Below are positions 1 through 6,678 of a DNA stretch of 10,522 bases, piece by piece. Numbering within the stretch: position 1 is the stretch's first letter; each line of letters starts with the position of its first letter. The translations under genes and the position numbers were made by a program. Location: the NCBI GenBank assembly GCA_002341315.1, contig DDNV01000012.1:10903-21424 (forward strand), in the 5' to 3' direction. Source of the DNA: Cellvibrionales bacterium UBA2511 (GTDB lineage: Bacteria; Pseudomonadota; Gammaproteobacteria; Pseudomonadales; Porticoccaceae). Below the pieces are notes generated by a model that ran no database searches, had not been told where the DNA came from, and saw nothing but the letters and a program-made list of their open reading frames with translations.

Positions 1-178
1 AGAACTAGCCAACGTGCTGGGGCCTTCTTTCGGCCGTGAAGAAATGCCCGACGTCATTGAGAAAATTCTCAATGTGTATTTACAAAACCGACGCGGGGAT
101 GAACTGTTTATAGACACCTGTCGCCGCATTGGTCTCGATCCCTTCAAGGAGAGCGTCTATGCCAAAAATCATCATTAA
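1..178 (+). CDS. cysI: Sulfite reductase hemoprotein (CysI), C-terminal end only
   Basis: Only the last 58 codons are present, read in the frame that starts at base 2 and ends at TAA 176-178; the gene begins upstream of the window. The visible tail contains ELANVLGPSFGREEMPDVIE and then a segment ending in GLDPFKESVYAKNHH. As I know the family, this matches the C-terminus of the ferredoxin/NADPH-type nitrite/sulfite reductase called CysI in Pseudomonas-like bacteria. That siroheme/4Fe-4S enzyme reduces sulfite to sulfide in cytoplasmic sulfate assimilation. The cofactor-binding cysteines lie outside the window, so the call rests on the tail and on the DUF934 gene that follows, which is typically its partner. 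The two reading frames overlap by 20 bases, which suggests translational coupling. A nitrite reductase of the same fold is possible but less likely given DUF934. Confidence 0.82.
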   Translation, partial: ELANVLGPSFGREEMPDVIEKILNVYLQNRRGDELFIDTCRRIGLDPFKESVYAKNHH

Positions 179-647
179 GGACAAAATTGTCGATGACAAA
201 TGGGAGGTTCTCCCCAAAGTATTTCTGGGAGAACCCCCGGTCAACAAACTCCTTTTACTGCCCATGAAGTACTGGCTGGAACACTCAGAGGACCTCCGTT
301 TGCCCGTACTGGGTATCTGGATAGACAGTGATGAAGAAGTGGAAGACATCGGCGAAAAAGCGAATATGTTTCCGGTCATCGCCATTAATTTTCCCTCATT
401 TACCGATGGACGTGGTTTTACTGCCGGCCGGCTGCTGCGCGAGCGCTATGGCTACAATGGGCAACTGCGCGCTATCGGCCATGTCATCCGCGATCAGTTG
501 TTCTATCTGAAGCGCTGTGGCTTCGATGCTTTTCAGCTCAGAGAAGGCACCGACCTGGAAGAAGCACTGAAATCCCTGAATGATTTCAGCGTTACCTATC
601 AGGGTGATGCGGACGACCCCAACCCCCTGTTCCGTCGCGACCAGTAA
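159..647 (+). CDS. DUF934 family protein, sulfite-reduction accessory
   Basis: A 162-residue soluble protein. The ATG at 159 is chosen because AAGGAG lies just upstream (147-152) and because the upstream in-frame TTG at 129 lies well inside cysI. The family signature is clear: FPSFTDGRGFTAGRLLRERY (about residues 78-97), then GYNGQLRAIGHVIRDQLFYL and KRCGFDAFQL (about 98-127). These conserved blocks define DUF934, a family almost always encoded directly after cysI and annotated as an oxidoreductase probably involved in sulfite reduction. Its biochemical role is not established, so an accessory or electron-transfer-related function is inferred from context only. The start lies inside the cysI coding end (20-base overlap), so the two are surely cotranscribed. 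The family assignment is firm; the function is not. Confidence 0.9.
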   Translation: MPKIIIKDKIVDDKWEVLPKVFLGEPPVNKLLLLPMKYWLEHSEDLRLPVLGIWIDSDEEVEDIGEKANMFPVIAINFPSFTDGRGFTAGRLLRERYGYNGQLRAIGHVIRDQLFYLKRCGFDAFQLREGTDLEEALKSLNDFSVTYQGDADDPNPLFRRDQ

Positions 648-708
648 AAGTAAAAACTTTATGCCTGGCCGCAACACGGCAGTAGACAACAATCCTGACG
701 TGTTAAAC

Positions 709-743
709 AGCCTCCCTGACATTACGTAACCGTCAGACAGGCT
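709..743 (+). other. Imperfect hairpin in the leader before the antiporter gene
   Basis: AGCCT (709-713) pairs with AGGCT (739-743), and CTGAC (716-720) pairs with GTCAG (732-736). A 2x2 internal loop separates the two arms and the apical loop is 11 nt. No T-run follows, so it is not a good intrinsic terminator for the cysI-DUF934 unit, though it could still act as a weak 3' end or as part of the antiporter leader. Pairing was read by eye; no energy was computed. Confidence 0.35.
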
Positions 744-771
744 TGTCGCTCCAGAGTCCATCACGCACAAT
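743..771 (+). promoter_or_regulatory. Possible weak sigma-70 promoter for the antiporter gene
   Basis: TTGTCG (743-748) and CACAAT (766-771) are separated by 17 bases, each matching 4 of 6 consensus positions. Transcription would start near 778 and leave a leader of about 14 nt carrying the GGAG ribosome binding site. If this promoter is the real one, the 751-782 hairpin described separately would not be transcribed whole, so the two readings compete. Confidence 0.25.
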
Positions 772-784
772 ACGGATTCTGGAG
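751..784 (+). promoter_or_regulatory. Hairpin that pairs part of the antiporter ribosome binding site
   Basis: CCAGAGTCC (751-759) can pair with GGATTCTGG (774-782) over nine positions, eight Watson-Crick and one G-U, around a 14-nt loop. The right arm includes the first two bases of the GGAG Shine-Dalgarno sequence (781-784), which sits seven bases before the ATG at 792. In an mRNA starting upstream of 751 the stem could limit ribosome access. The wobble pair forms only in RNA read from the + strand, the strand of the gene. No ligand or temperature response can be deduced. Confidence 0.4.
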
Positions 785-791
785 TGTTTCT

Positions 792-1958
792 ATGTCCGAA
801 ACGGTTTTTCAATCGTTCTTTCTGATCTTCACTGGCTCTGCCATTATCGCCTCCATGGCGATCTTTGGCCGGCAGCCACTACTGGTCGCCTATATCACAC
901 TGGGTGCGCTGATTGGTCCCTACGGCTTTGGCTGGGTACAGGACGTGCATCTGCTGTCCGAAATCTCAGAAATCGGCATTATTTTCCTGCTGTTTCTACT
1001 GGGCCTCGACTTGCAACCCAGGTCACTGCTCCGAGCCTTCAGAAAAGTGACAGTGGTGACGCTGATCAGTTCGTTAATCTTTGCCTGTGCCGGCTACCTG
1101 ATTGCCCGACTGTTTGACTTCACAACCACCGAATCTCTGATCATCGGTGCTGCAATGATGTTTTCCAGCACCATCATTGGTATCAAGTTGTTGCCTACGA
1201 CAATCCTTCATCATCGTCATATCGGCGAGATGATGATCGGTCTGCTTCTAATGCAGGATTTTCTCGCCATCTTTGTATTACTGGTACTGCTCAGTGGCGA
1301 TGGCGGGCAGATTAATATCACACAAATCGGTATCACCCTGCTCGCTCTCCCCCTGTTGATACTGTTTGCCTGGGGATTTGTGCGTTGGGTGTTACTCAAG
1401 CTGATCGCCAAGTTTGATCAGATGGGTGAGTATATTTTCCTGCTGGCCATCGGCTGGTGTATGGGATTATCTGAGTTGGCAGAGGTACTTGGCCTGTCGC
1501 GGGAAATCGGTGCCTTTCTGGCAGGTATAACGATCGCTTCAAGCCCAATCTCTCAGCACATTGCGCTGACACTGAAACCTCTGCGGGACTTCTTTCTGAT
1601 CATGTTTTTCTTTTCCCTGGGTGCCGGCTTTAATCTCGGCTTATTACCGGAAATCGCTCTCGCGGCGGCGACACTTGGGGTAACCATGCTGATTCTCAAA
1701 CCCGTGATATTCCGGGTCCTGCTCGAACGCCAGAGCGAGAAGAAGGTACTGGCCTGGGATCTCGGTTTCCGGCTTGGGCAAATCAGCGAGTTTTCCCTGT
1801 TGATTGCCTACGTCGCCTTCAACGCTTCGCTGATTGGCGTCATGGCATCACACCTGATTCAGGCTGCAGCCATATTGACCTTTCTGATATCCAGTTACAT
1901 TGTTACATTCAACTTCCCCAACCCGATCGCGGTGAGTGAAAAACTCCGACGCAATTGA
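792..1958 (+). CDS. Kef-type (CPA2) cation/proton antiporter without RCK domain
   Basis: A 388-residue integral inner-membrane protein made almost entirely of hydrophobic helices, with no cleavable signal peptide. CPA2/Kef features visible in order are: GALIGPYGFGW (about 38-48); EIGIIFLLFLLGLDL (60-74); FSSTIIGIKLL (124-134); the QD pair of the transport core (Gln155-Asp156); GLSREIGAFLAGITI (234-248); PLRDFFLIMFFFSLG (263-277); and RLGQISEFSLL (327-337). KefB and KefC are about 600 residues with a C-terminal RCK/TrkA-N regulatory domain. This protein stops right after the last helix with a short basic tail, so it is a membrane-domain-only member. It should exchange K+ or Na+ for protons; which cation cannot be told from the sequence. 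GGAG at 781-784 supports the ATG. It stands alone, convergent with sohB 25 bases downstream. Confidence 0.85.
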   Translation: MSETVFQSFFLIFTGSAIIASMAIFGRQPLLVAYITLGALIGPYGFGWVQDVHLLSEISEIGIIFLLFLLGLDLQPRSLLRAFRKVTVVTLISSLIFACAGYLIARLFDFTTTESLIIGAAMMFSSTIIGIKLLPTTILHHRHIGEMMIGLLLMQDFLAIFVLLVLLSGDGGQINITQIGITLLALPLLILFAWGFVRWVLLKLIAKFDQMGEYIFLLAIGWCMGLSELAEVLGLSREIGAFLAGITIASSPISQHIALTLKPLRDFFLIMFFFSLGAGFNLGLLPEIALAAATLGVTMLILKPVIFRVLLERQSEKKVLAWDLGFRLGQISEFSLLIAYVAFNASLIGVMASHLIQAAAILTFLISSYIVTFNFPNPIAVSEKLRRN

Positions 1959-1983
1959 CCGAGCTCGAAACAACGACCATCGA

Positions 1984-3006
1984 TCAGACGGAGTAACGAC
2001 TGTTGCACAGTCGGTTCCACCACCGAAGCAGCAGACTGTCCACCCTGTTTTCCGTTGCCAGCCCCAATTTTTCAGGCAAGGACTTGTGGTGCAGGTAACT
2101 GACCTGATAAATATCCGCCTGATTTGAACGATCAACCAGGTACTCATCGCTGGTCATGAGCTCGTCCACCAGCGACTCCTCAAGCGCTCGGGTGCCCAAC
2201 CAGACCTGCCCCGTAGCAATTTTGTCGATATCCAGATCTTTTCTGTGGCTACCAACAAAATTTTTGAACAGGTCATGGATTTCCTGGATATCCTCAATAA
2301 ATTTTTCCCGCCCCTCATCAGTGTTCTCGCCAAACATCGTCAGTGTTCGCTTGAATTCACCGGCGGTGTGTAATTCCACATCGACATCGTGTTTTTTAAG
2401 CAACCGATTGAAGTTGGGTAGCTGGGCAACGACACCGATAGAGCCGATCATGGAAAAAGGAGCCGCAAGAATCTTGTCTGCCACGCAGGCCATCATGTAA
2501 CCACCACTGGCAGCTATTTTGTCGACACAGACCGTGAGCGGAATACCCCGTTTCTTGATGCGATCAAGCTGGCTGGCGGCCAGACCATAGCTATGCACCA
2601 TACCTCCGGCACTTTCCAACAGCACAACCACTTCGTCTTCCGGTTTGGCTTGACTCAAAACGGCGGTGATCTCCTCTCTCAGGCTTGCCACCGCGGAGGC
2701 ACGCAGATCACCCTTGAAGGCAAGCAGAAACACGCGTGTCTTTTCTGATACCTGCTTGAGCCGATCTTTTGCTTCTTTCTTTTTCTGCTTTGCCAGTTTT
2801 TTTCTTTCGGCGCTACCGAGCATGGCTGTCTGCACAGCATTCCCCAACTGCTCAATGGTATCGTTGATTTTCTCAACTTCCAGGACACCCTCTTGCTTGC
2901 GAATGCGGCCACCAAGATTGATCAGCAACCCCAGCACCACCACCAAAGACAAAGCGACCGTAACGACTTTGGCCAGAAAAAGTCCGTATTCCAGTAAAAA
3001 ATCCAA
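1984..3006 (-). CDS. sohB: SohB, inner-membrane signal-peptide-peptidase-like serine protease (S49)
   Basis: A 340-residue protease (E. coli SohB is about 349). The start MDFLLEYGLFLAKVVTV leads an N-terminal membrane anchor (about 8-30). A lysine-rich, probably coiled-coil linker (about 65-90) and the S49 catalytic domain follow. The nucleophile is Ser167 in KIAASGGYMMACVADKI and the general-base lysine is Lys219 in HTAGEFKRT. The 52-residue spacing fits the Ser/Lys dyad of SppA-type enzymes as I know it. EESLVDEL near 276-283 and LLLRWW near 325-330 also match SohB. The start codon is TTG, backed by AAGGGAG (3014-3020) seven bases upstream and by agreement with the family N-terminus. It is the last gene of the fimL-nudC-unknown-sohB unit, 57 bases after the unknown gene; that gap could hold a weak internal promoter. 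Family role: periplasmic quality control, not essential in E. coli. Confidence 0.93.
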   Translation of the reverse strand: MDFLLEYGLFLAKVVTVALSLVVVLGLLINLGGRIRKQEGVLEVEKINDTIEQLGNAVQTAMLGSAERKKLAKQKKKEAKDRLKQVSEKTRVFLLAFKGDLRASAVASLREEITAVLSQAKPEDEVVVLLESAGGMVHSYGLAASQLDRIKKRGIPLTVCVDKIAASGGYMMACVADKILAAPFSMIGSIGVVAQLPNFNRLLKKHDVDVELHTAGEFKRTLTMFGENTDEGREKFIEDIQEIHDLFKNFVGSHRKDLDIDKIATGQVWLGTRALEESLVDELMTSDEYLVDRSNQADIYQVSYLHHKSLPEKLGLATENRVDSLLLRWWNRLCNSRYSV

Positions 3007-3013
3007 TGTGTGA

Positions 3014-3020
3014 CTCCCTT
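3014..3020 (-). promoter_or_regulatory. Strong ribosome binding site fixing a TTG start for sohB
   Basis: Read on the minus strand, AAGGGAG lies seven bases before the TTG at 3006-3004. This is the best Shine-Dalgarno match among the minus-strand genes here and it settles the non-ATG start. Confidence 0.7.
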
Positions 3021-3063
3021 ATCCGTCTACTCTCTATAAATAACGCGCATTTGTTCGTGAAGA

Positions 3064-3711
3064 TTATCGCCAACCAGATACTGCCCGCTTGGCTTCGCTA
3101 TTGACCGGACGGGCAAACAACCCGCCATACGCCAGCGTCACCTCGTAAACAGCACCATCCGCCATCGGCTGGTAAGTTGCAGTGCCCTGCTTAGCGCTGA
3201 CCCACTCCTGCAACCAGGGTACCTGTCTGAGTACCTGCCAGGCATCAAAACCATAGGGGCTGACTTGCAGCGGGTGTACCGTCTGCTCGCCGTGCCGTTG
3301 TTCAATTATATCCGCATAACGACCACTGATTCTGTCCAGCCGGTACTGGGATTTAAAACCGATACTGGCCAGAGAAGGATGCCAACGCAAGGTCCGGGCA
3401 TCCAGTTGCCACTGATCTCCCAATAGTTGCAGACGGTGTTCCTCTCCATCGATCTGAACAAGCAATACACGGTAGCTCTGTGGCGCCAGTTTAACAAACT
3501 GTAAGGTAGCCACGGGTTGCTCCACCAGCAATCGTTTATAGGTCAGCAGGTCGTAGCCACCAAGAAAAAACATGGCGCTGGCTGCGAGAAACGATAACCC
3601 CAGCAAGGCTCGCACGATTGCCTTGAGCATGCCCCCGCTCAACAGCAACCTGAGTGCCAGCAGCAAAAAAATGACGCCTACAATGATCGGCACTAGCGTG
3701 GAAGCAGTCAT
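3064..3711 (-). CDS. Two-helix inner-membrane protein of unknown function, coupled to nudC
   Basis: A 215-residue protein with two hydrophobic helices near the N-terminus (about 6-24 and 31-54). They are joined by a short positively charged turn (GGMLKAIVR). The positive-inside rule then predicts the turn in the cytoplasm and both the N-terminus and the large C-terminal domain (about 57-215) in the periplasm. That domain has conserved-looking blocks LLGDQWQLDARTLRW (96-110) and YRLDRISGRYADI (123-135) but no catalytic motif I recognise. I recall similar proteins beside nudC in Pseudomonas relatives under the name cation/multidrug efflux pump; two helices and no transporter motif make that label implausible. 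Its ATG shares four bases with the nudC stop (ATGA, 3711-3708), the classic arrangement for translational coupling, and sohB follows. That it is a real gene is near certain; the function is unknown. Confidence 0.85.
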   Translation of the reverse strand: MTASTLVPIIVGVIFLLLALRLLLSGGMLKAIVRALLGLSFLAASAMFFLGGYDLLTYKRLLVEQPVATLQFVKLAPQSYRVLLVQIDGEEHRLQLLGDQWQLDARTLRWHPSLASIGFKSQYRLDRISGRYADIIEQRHGEQTVHPLQVSPYGFDAWQVLRQVPWLQEWVSAKQGTATYQPMADGAVYEVTLAYGGLFARPVNSEAKRAVSGWR

Positions 3712-4541
3712 GGTAGTGGGTCTATACCCAGACAGCTATCAACAAAATGCTGAATCAGTTGACCAGAGAGGGTTTGAGAGCCCGGGCAGGGAGGCAAACG
3801 ATCAAATCGCCACCAGTCCGCCTGGGTGATTTCGATACCGTCCACTTGGATATCCCCGCAGTGATAATCTGCATGGAAGCCAATCATCAACTGCCCTGGA
3901 AACGGCCAGGGCTGACTTCCAAAATAGCGCAGGTTATCTACCCGAATACCCACTTCCTCCATCACCTCACGGTGGATTGTCTGTTCTGCCGACTCCCCCG
4001 GCTCAATGAAACCTGCCAGCGCACTGTAAAACTTTCCCTGGTTACGGGCACTGCTGGCCAGTAAACAATGGTCGTCCCGGGTTATCAGGACAATCACGCA
4101 AGGCGATATCCTGGGGTAAAAAAACGCATGGCAATCATTGCAACGCCGCGACCTGTCTCCCGGAGAAACCACTGTCTGACTGCCACAGAAACCACAGTAG
4201 CGATGCTGGAGATCCCATTGAGCAACCTGACAGGCACGCCCGGCCAGATTGAAAAGGTCAGCGGAGAGATCCTGTAACAACGCACGGAGATCACGCCATT
4301 CAGTTCTCGCCGGCAGCACCTGGGCATGCGTCATATCCAACACATAACAGGGGCAACGGTGAAACAGTCCAAGCAAATGCACCGGGAAACCTGATGTATC
4401 GACTTCATCGCCATCAAACAGGATGCCGGGATCCGAGTTCGTCCGGCAGAGCAATTGCTGACCACGCACCAGCAGAAATAGCGGTTGACGGCTATTATGC
4501 CCGGGAATACGGATACAGGGCTCAAAGTGATAATCGGACAT
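3708..4541 (-). CDS. nudC: NudC, NAD(H) pyrophosphatase / NAD-capped RNA decapping Nudix hydrolase
   Basis: A 277-residue Nudix enzyme. A zinc ribbon is formed by Cys116/Cys119 (CGFC) and Cys134/Cys137 (CNDC). The Nudix box runs from Gly177 to Ile199 and fits GX5EX7REUXEEXGU exactly, with metal-binding Glu192, Glu195 and Glu196 in REVMEE. The NADH-pyrophosphatase signature SQPWPFP follows at 209-215. The family splits NAD(H) into NMN(H) and AMP and removes NAD caps from RNA 5' ends, with the zinc ribbon needed for folding and dimerisation. The ATG at 4541 (MSDYHFEPC) is preferred over the upstream in-frame start at 4607, which lies inside the end of fimL; GAGAAG upstream is a modest ribosome binding site. 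It sits 29 bases after the fimL stop and overlaps the next gene by four bases, so it is mid-operon. Confidence 0.95.
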   Translation of the reverse strand: MSDYHFEPCIRIPGHNSRQPLFLLVRGQQLLCRTNSDPGILFDGDEVDTSGFPVHLLGLFHRCPCYVLDMTHAQVLPARTEWRDLRALLQDLSADLFNLAGRACQVAQWDLQHRYCGFCGSQTVVSPGDRSRRCNDCHAFFYPRISPCVIVLITRDDHCLLASSARNQGKFYSALAGFIEPGESAEQTIHREVMEEVGIRVDNLRYFGSQPWPFPGQLMIGFHADYHCGDIQVDGIEITQADWWRFDRLPPCPGSQTLSGQLIQHFVDSCLGIDPLP

Positions 4542-4569
4542 TGGCTGCTGCTTCTCTGGAGGTATAGAA

Positions 4570-6222
4570 CTAGCTTTCCAGTTTCTCAAGACACTCTTCA
4601 GCCACACCGAGAACGGTATCCTCGAAATCGGAATTCCAGCGGCGATTATCCAGGTAGTACTCCAGGCTTACCACGGCATCGGCAAACACCTCGATGATGG
4701 ATGACAGCGGCAGCTGACTGGCTGGGCCCAGGCTGTGGTTGATAATATCGAGACAGCGGACTGTTACGTTCTCAGCACGCGTCAAGCCGAGTATGCCAAC
4801 CGCACCCAATATCATTTTGAAGTTATCGGCCAGCGGTATTGCCAGCTCATCGCCGGCAATGCCATCACAATAATCCGAGGTCAGCTGCATGATACTGGCC
4901 AGATGACTCGACGCTTCCTGCAACACTCGCCGCTGCGCATGACTGATTATATTTTCTTCAACAACTTCTTTAATGCTCAACGCATTAATTTTAATGCGCT
5001 CACTTTCAGAGTGCGGCCGTGACTGGAGCTCCAGAATAATAGAGTCCAGATATAGCAGCGTATCTGCCATCTCCTCCATAATCCCAGAGGGCAATGTACT
5101 GTCCGTCAGGTTCGCAATGGCAAGAGCATGCTGAGAACAACGCTCTTCAGCCAAACCCAGCCCACAGTTTTTCAACTCTTCAGATAGTGCAGAAAAAAGT
5201 ACAGCGGCTTCCTTGAGGGGTCCGCTCCCGATACTTTCCTGTTTCACCTGATCATCCAGCAAGCTCCGCAATTGCTCGATCTGGGTAGCGATCACGGCAA
5301 GGCGCTCGACAAAGGACTGATTGCCCTCTTCCACAAACATAGCCCGCACATTGCGGATATCGGTAGCGGTAAAATCCAGTGGTGAGATGCCAAGGCGGAC
5401 TGCCAGTTTGGCAGCACCCTCGGTATTCATGCCGGACAACAGAAAGTTGGCCAACATATTCTGTTGCAGCGATATGGGATAACTTTGTTCAGCGGGTGCG
5501 TTGTCAGACAGCATGCGCAACTGCCGCTCAATAGCCATAAGACTTCGCAAACGGCTCTGCTCAAAACCAAGCGCACCACGATAAAGTGCACCTAACACAT
5601 CGAATACCAATGCCCAGTAGATGGCCTCTTTTTCGTCGCTAAGTGAATTGCGCAAACGCTGTATACCATGGGCCATCACTTTTATCGCGGTGGGACGAGT
5701 ACTCCCCTTGAGAACATGAGCCAAACCCTGTTGGTAAAGCTGTCGGGCGACCCGGATCGCTTCAATTGAGTGATGATCCTTCTGTGCCACCGAGGAAATC
5801 GTTGGTACATCCGGCATTAAACCATTCAGAAGCTGGTATTCATTGAGCTGAGGCTGCTTGCGGGCTGCCCGTAACTGATTGATCTCTGGCAACAACAACA
5901 GAGGACTGTCCTTACCGTGCATCTGCAGCTGGCAGACATAACCGGGCATCAGTTCCAGTGAGTGTTTGACAGTATTCACCACCGCTGCGCCAGGAGAGCC
6001 ATCCTCCGCTTTTCTGACGGTCTCCTGCATTTCGTCCAGAAGCATTTTTCCGCCGACCATTTCCAGTAGCGAAAACACACCATGGAGCTGAGATAAACCC
6101 CGGCTGCATTCAGACCAGTCAATGGATTCCACCGGCTGTTCAAGCAGATCAACCAGGATACCGACTTCCTTATCGAGCTCTTCCCTGACTAGCTTTAATG
6201 CCTGTGTATTTATTTGATACAT
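4570..6222 (-). CDS. fimL: FimL-like protein: stand-alone homologue of the ChpA N-terminal Hpt region
   Basis: A 550-residue, mostly helical cytoplasmic protein with no kinase, CheW or receiver domain. The N-terminal LHGVFSLLEMVGGKMLLDEM (46-65) and the C-terminal SIIEVFADAVVSLEYYLDN (508-526) resemble the Hpt-like segments of ChpA, the hybrid CheA of type IV pilus chemotaxis. A separate protein of this kind next to nudC matches P. aeruginosa FimL, which acts with FimV and PilG to raise cAMP through CyaB and so supports twitching and Vfr-dependent virulence genes. By hand alignment the phosphoacceptor position holds Ser44 in the first Hpt-like bundle and Lys469 in the last, so phosphotransfer looks impossible and a scaffold role likely. 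Start: ATG at 6222, with only a weak ribosome binding site. It is the first gene of the operon, with nudC 28 bases after its TAG. Family call good; exact partners inferred. Confidence 0.82.
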   Translation of the reverse strand: MYQINTQALKLVREELDKEVGILVDLLEQPVESIDWSECSRGLSQLHGVFSLLEMVGGKMLLDEMQETVRKAEDGSPGAAVVNTVKHSLELMPGYVCQLQMHGKDSPLLLLPEINQLRAARKQPQLNEYQLLNGLMPDVPTISSVAQKDHHSIEAIRVARQLYQQGLAHVLKGSTRPTAIKVMAHGIQRLRNSLSDEKEAIYWALVFDVLGALYRGALGFEQSRLRSLMAIERQLRMLSDNAPAEQSYPISLQQNMLANFLLSGMNTEGAAKLAVRLGISPLDFTATDIRNVRAMFVEEGNQSFVERLAVIATQIEQLRSLLDDQVKQESIGSGPLKEAAVLFSALSEELKNCGLGLAEERCSQHALAIANLTDSTLPSGIMEEMADTLLYLDSIILELQSRPHSESERIKINALSIKEVVEENIISHAQRRVLQEASSHLASIMQLTSDYCDGIAGDELAIPLADNFKMILGAVGILGLTRAENVTVRCLDIINHSLGPASQLPLSSIIEVFADAVVSLEYYLDNRRWNSDFEDTVLGVAEECLEKLES

Positions 6223-6678
6223 ACCATCAAATGCCTATTTCAGATCACCGACCATTACAAAAACAAAAGCCAGCTATACTGTGTAACATACCCGGATATT
6301 TTGATAATAACATTATTAATCACCGTGGTTTGAGGCTGAATCGACAGACCAGCGTTTTAATGGCTATCACGTATCTCAGCCAATTTATAAGGTGTTTATC
6401 AACCAGTTCGGGCGACTTGCCTGTCAGCTAAAAGCACGCCATTATTGCTTACCCGGTTGTCGATCCTCATCTCGCTATTACATCTCGCACCTTTACCGCA
6501 AACTTGCTGATCGTAGAGGTTTATCTTTACTTGCAATAGGCCTGAAAAAGCGCTTCGGGGCATTTCTGCACACCCTGATACCAATGAGGCGCTTTCAAAT
6601 TCAGGTGTTTGTAAAGACGATCCATGTCTCAGCAAACAGGGGGCGTGCTTATCGCCGGGGGTGAGCCATGTCTATTCT
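6223..6678. other. 456-base gene-free region between dnaQ and fimL
   Basis: This gap lies downstream of dnaQ and upstream of fimL, both on the minus strand, so it should hold the fimL promoter and the dnaQ transcript end. Small open frames on both strands (6392-6664 + and 6399-6635 -) have no recognisable motif, ribosome binding site or protein-like composition. The part next to fimL is AT-rich (about 6290-6325, with GATAATAACATTATTAATC), as often near promoters, but no well-spaced -35/-10 pair was found. I found no tRNA, although E. coli carries aspV after dnaQ. The one clear structure is the long hairpin at 6541-6605. Confidence 0.6.
6541..6605 (+). repeat. Long imperfect inverted repeat (hairpin) in the dnaQ-fimL gap
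   Basis: CCTGAA (6541-6546) pairs with TTCAGG (6600-6605) and AAAGCGC (6547-6553) pairs with GCGCTTT (6589-6595), separated by a 4-nt bulge CAAA on the 3' side. The stem continues through 6554-6557 with 6585-6588 using two G-U wobbles. That gives about 17 pairs around a 27-nt loop, inside which GGG (6558-6560) can meet CCC (6573-6575). The wobbles pair only in RNA read from the + strand; on the minus strand they become A-C mismatches. On the minus strand the structure would follow dnaQ by roughly 75-140 bases and has a short T-run inside its 3' arm, so it could also be the dnaQ 3' end. Confidence 0.45.

Noticed and set aside
743..1117. A 124-residue open frame on the + strand overlapping the antiporter start
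   Set aside because: It lies in another frame of a clear membrane transporter gene, has no family motif, and its product looks like shadow translation.
1960..1967. Eight-base palindrome CGAGCTCG between the convergent genes
   Set aside because: A perfect 8-mer palindrome is expected by chance at this scale; it has no loop or T-run and is not repeated nearby.
4542..4607. A longer nudC starting at 4607 with 22 extra residues
   Set aside because: That start lies inside the fimL coding end, and the start at 4541 gives the length and N-terminus expected for NudC.
6223..6360. A cAMP-receptor (Vfr/CRP) or Anr-like palindrome before fimL, suggested by TGAT...ATCA in the AT-rich stretch
   Set aside because: The inner half-sites do not match and the spacing is wrong for either regulator, so it is not reported as a site.
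6399..6635. Open frames of 78 residues (-, 6399-6635) and 90 residues (+, 6392-6664) in the dnaQ-fimL gap
   Set aside because: Neither has a convincing ribosome binding site or recognisable motif, and they overlap each other and the long hairpin.
6223..6678. A tRNA gene after dnaQ, as aspV in E. coli
   Set aside because: No T-arm GGTTCRANTCC with matching acceptor arms was found on either strand; the nearest similarity (around 6453-6465) has no cloverleaf around it.
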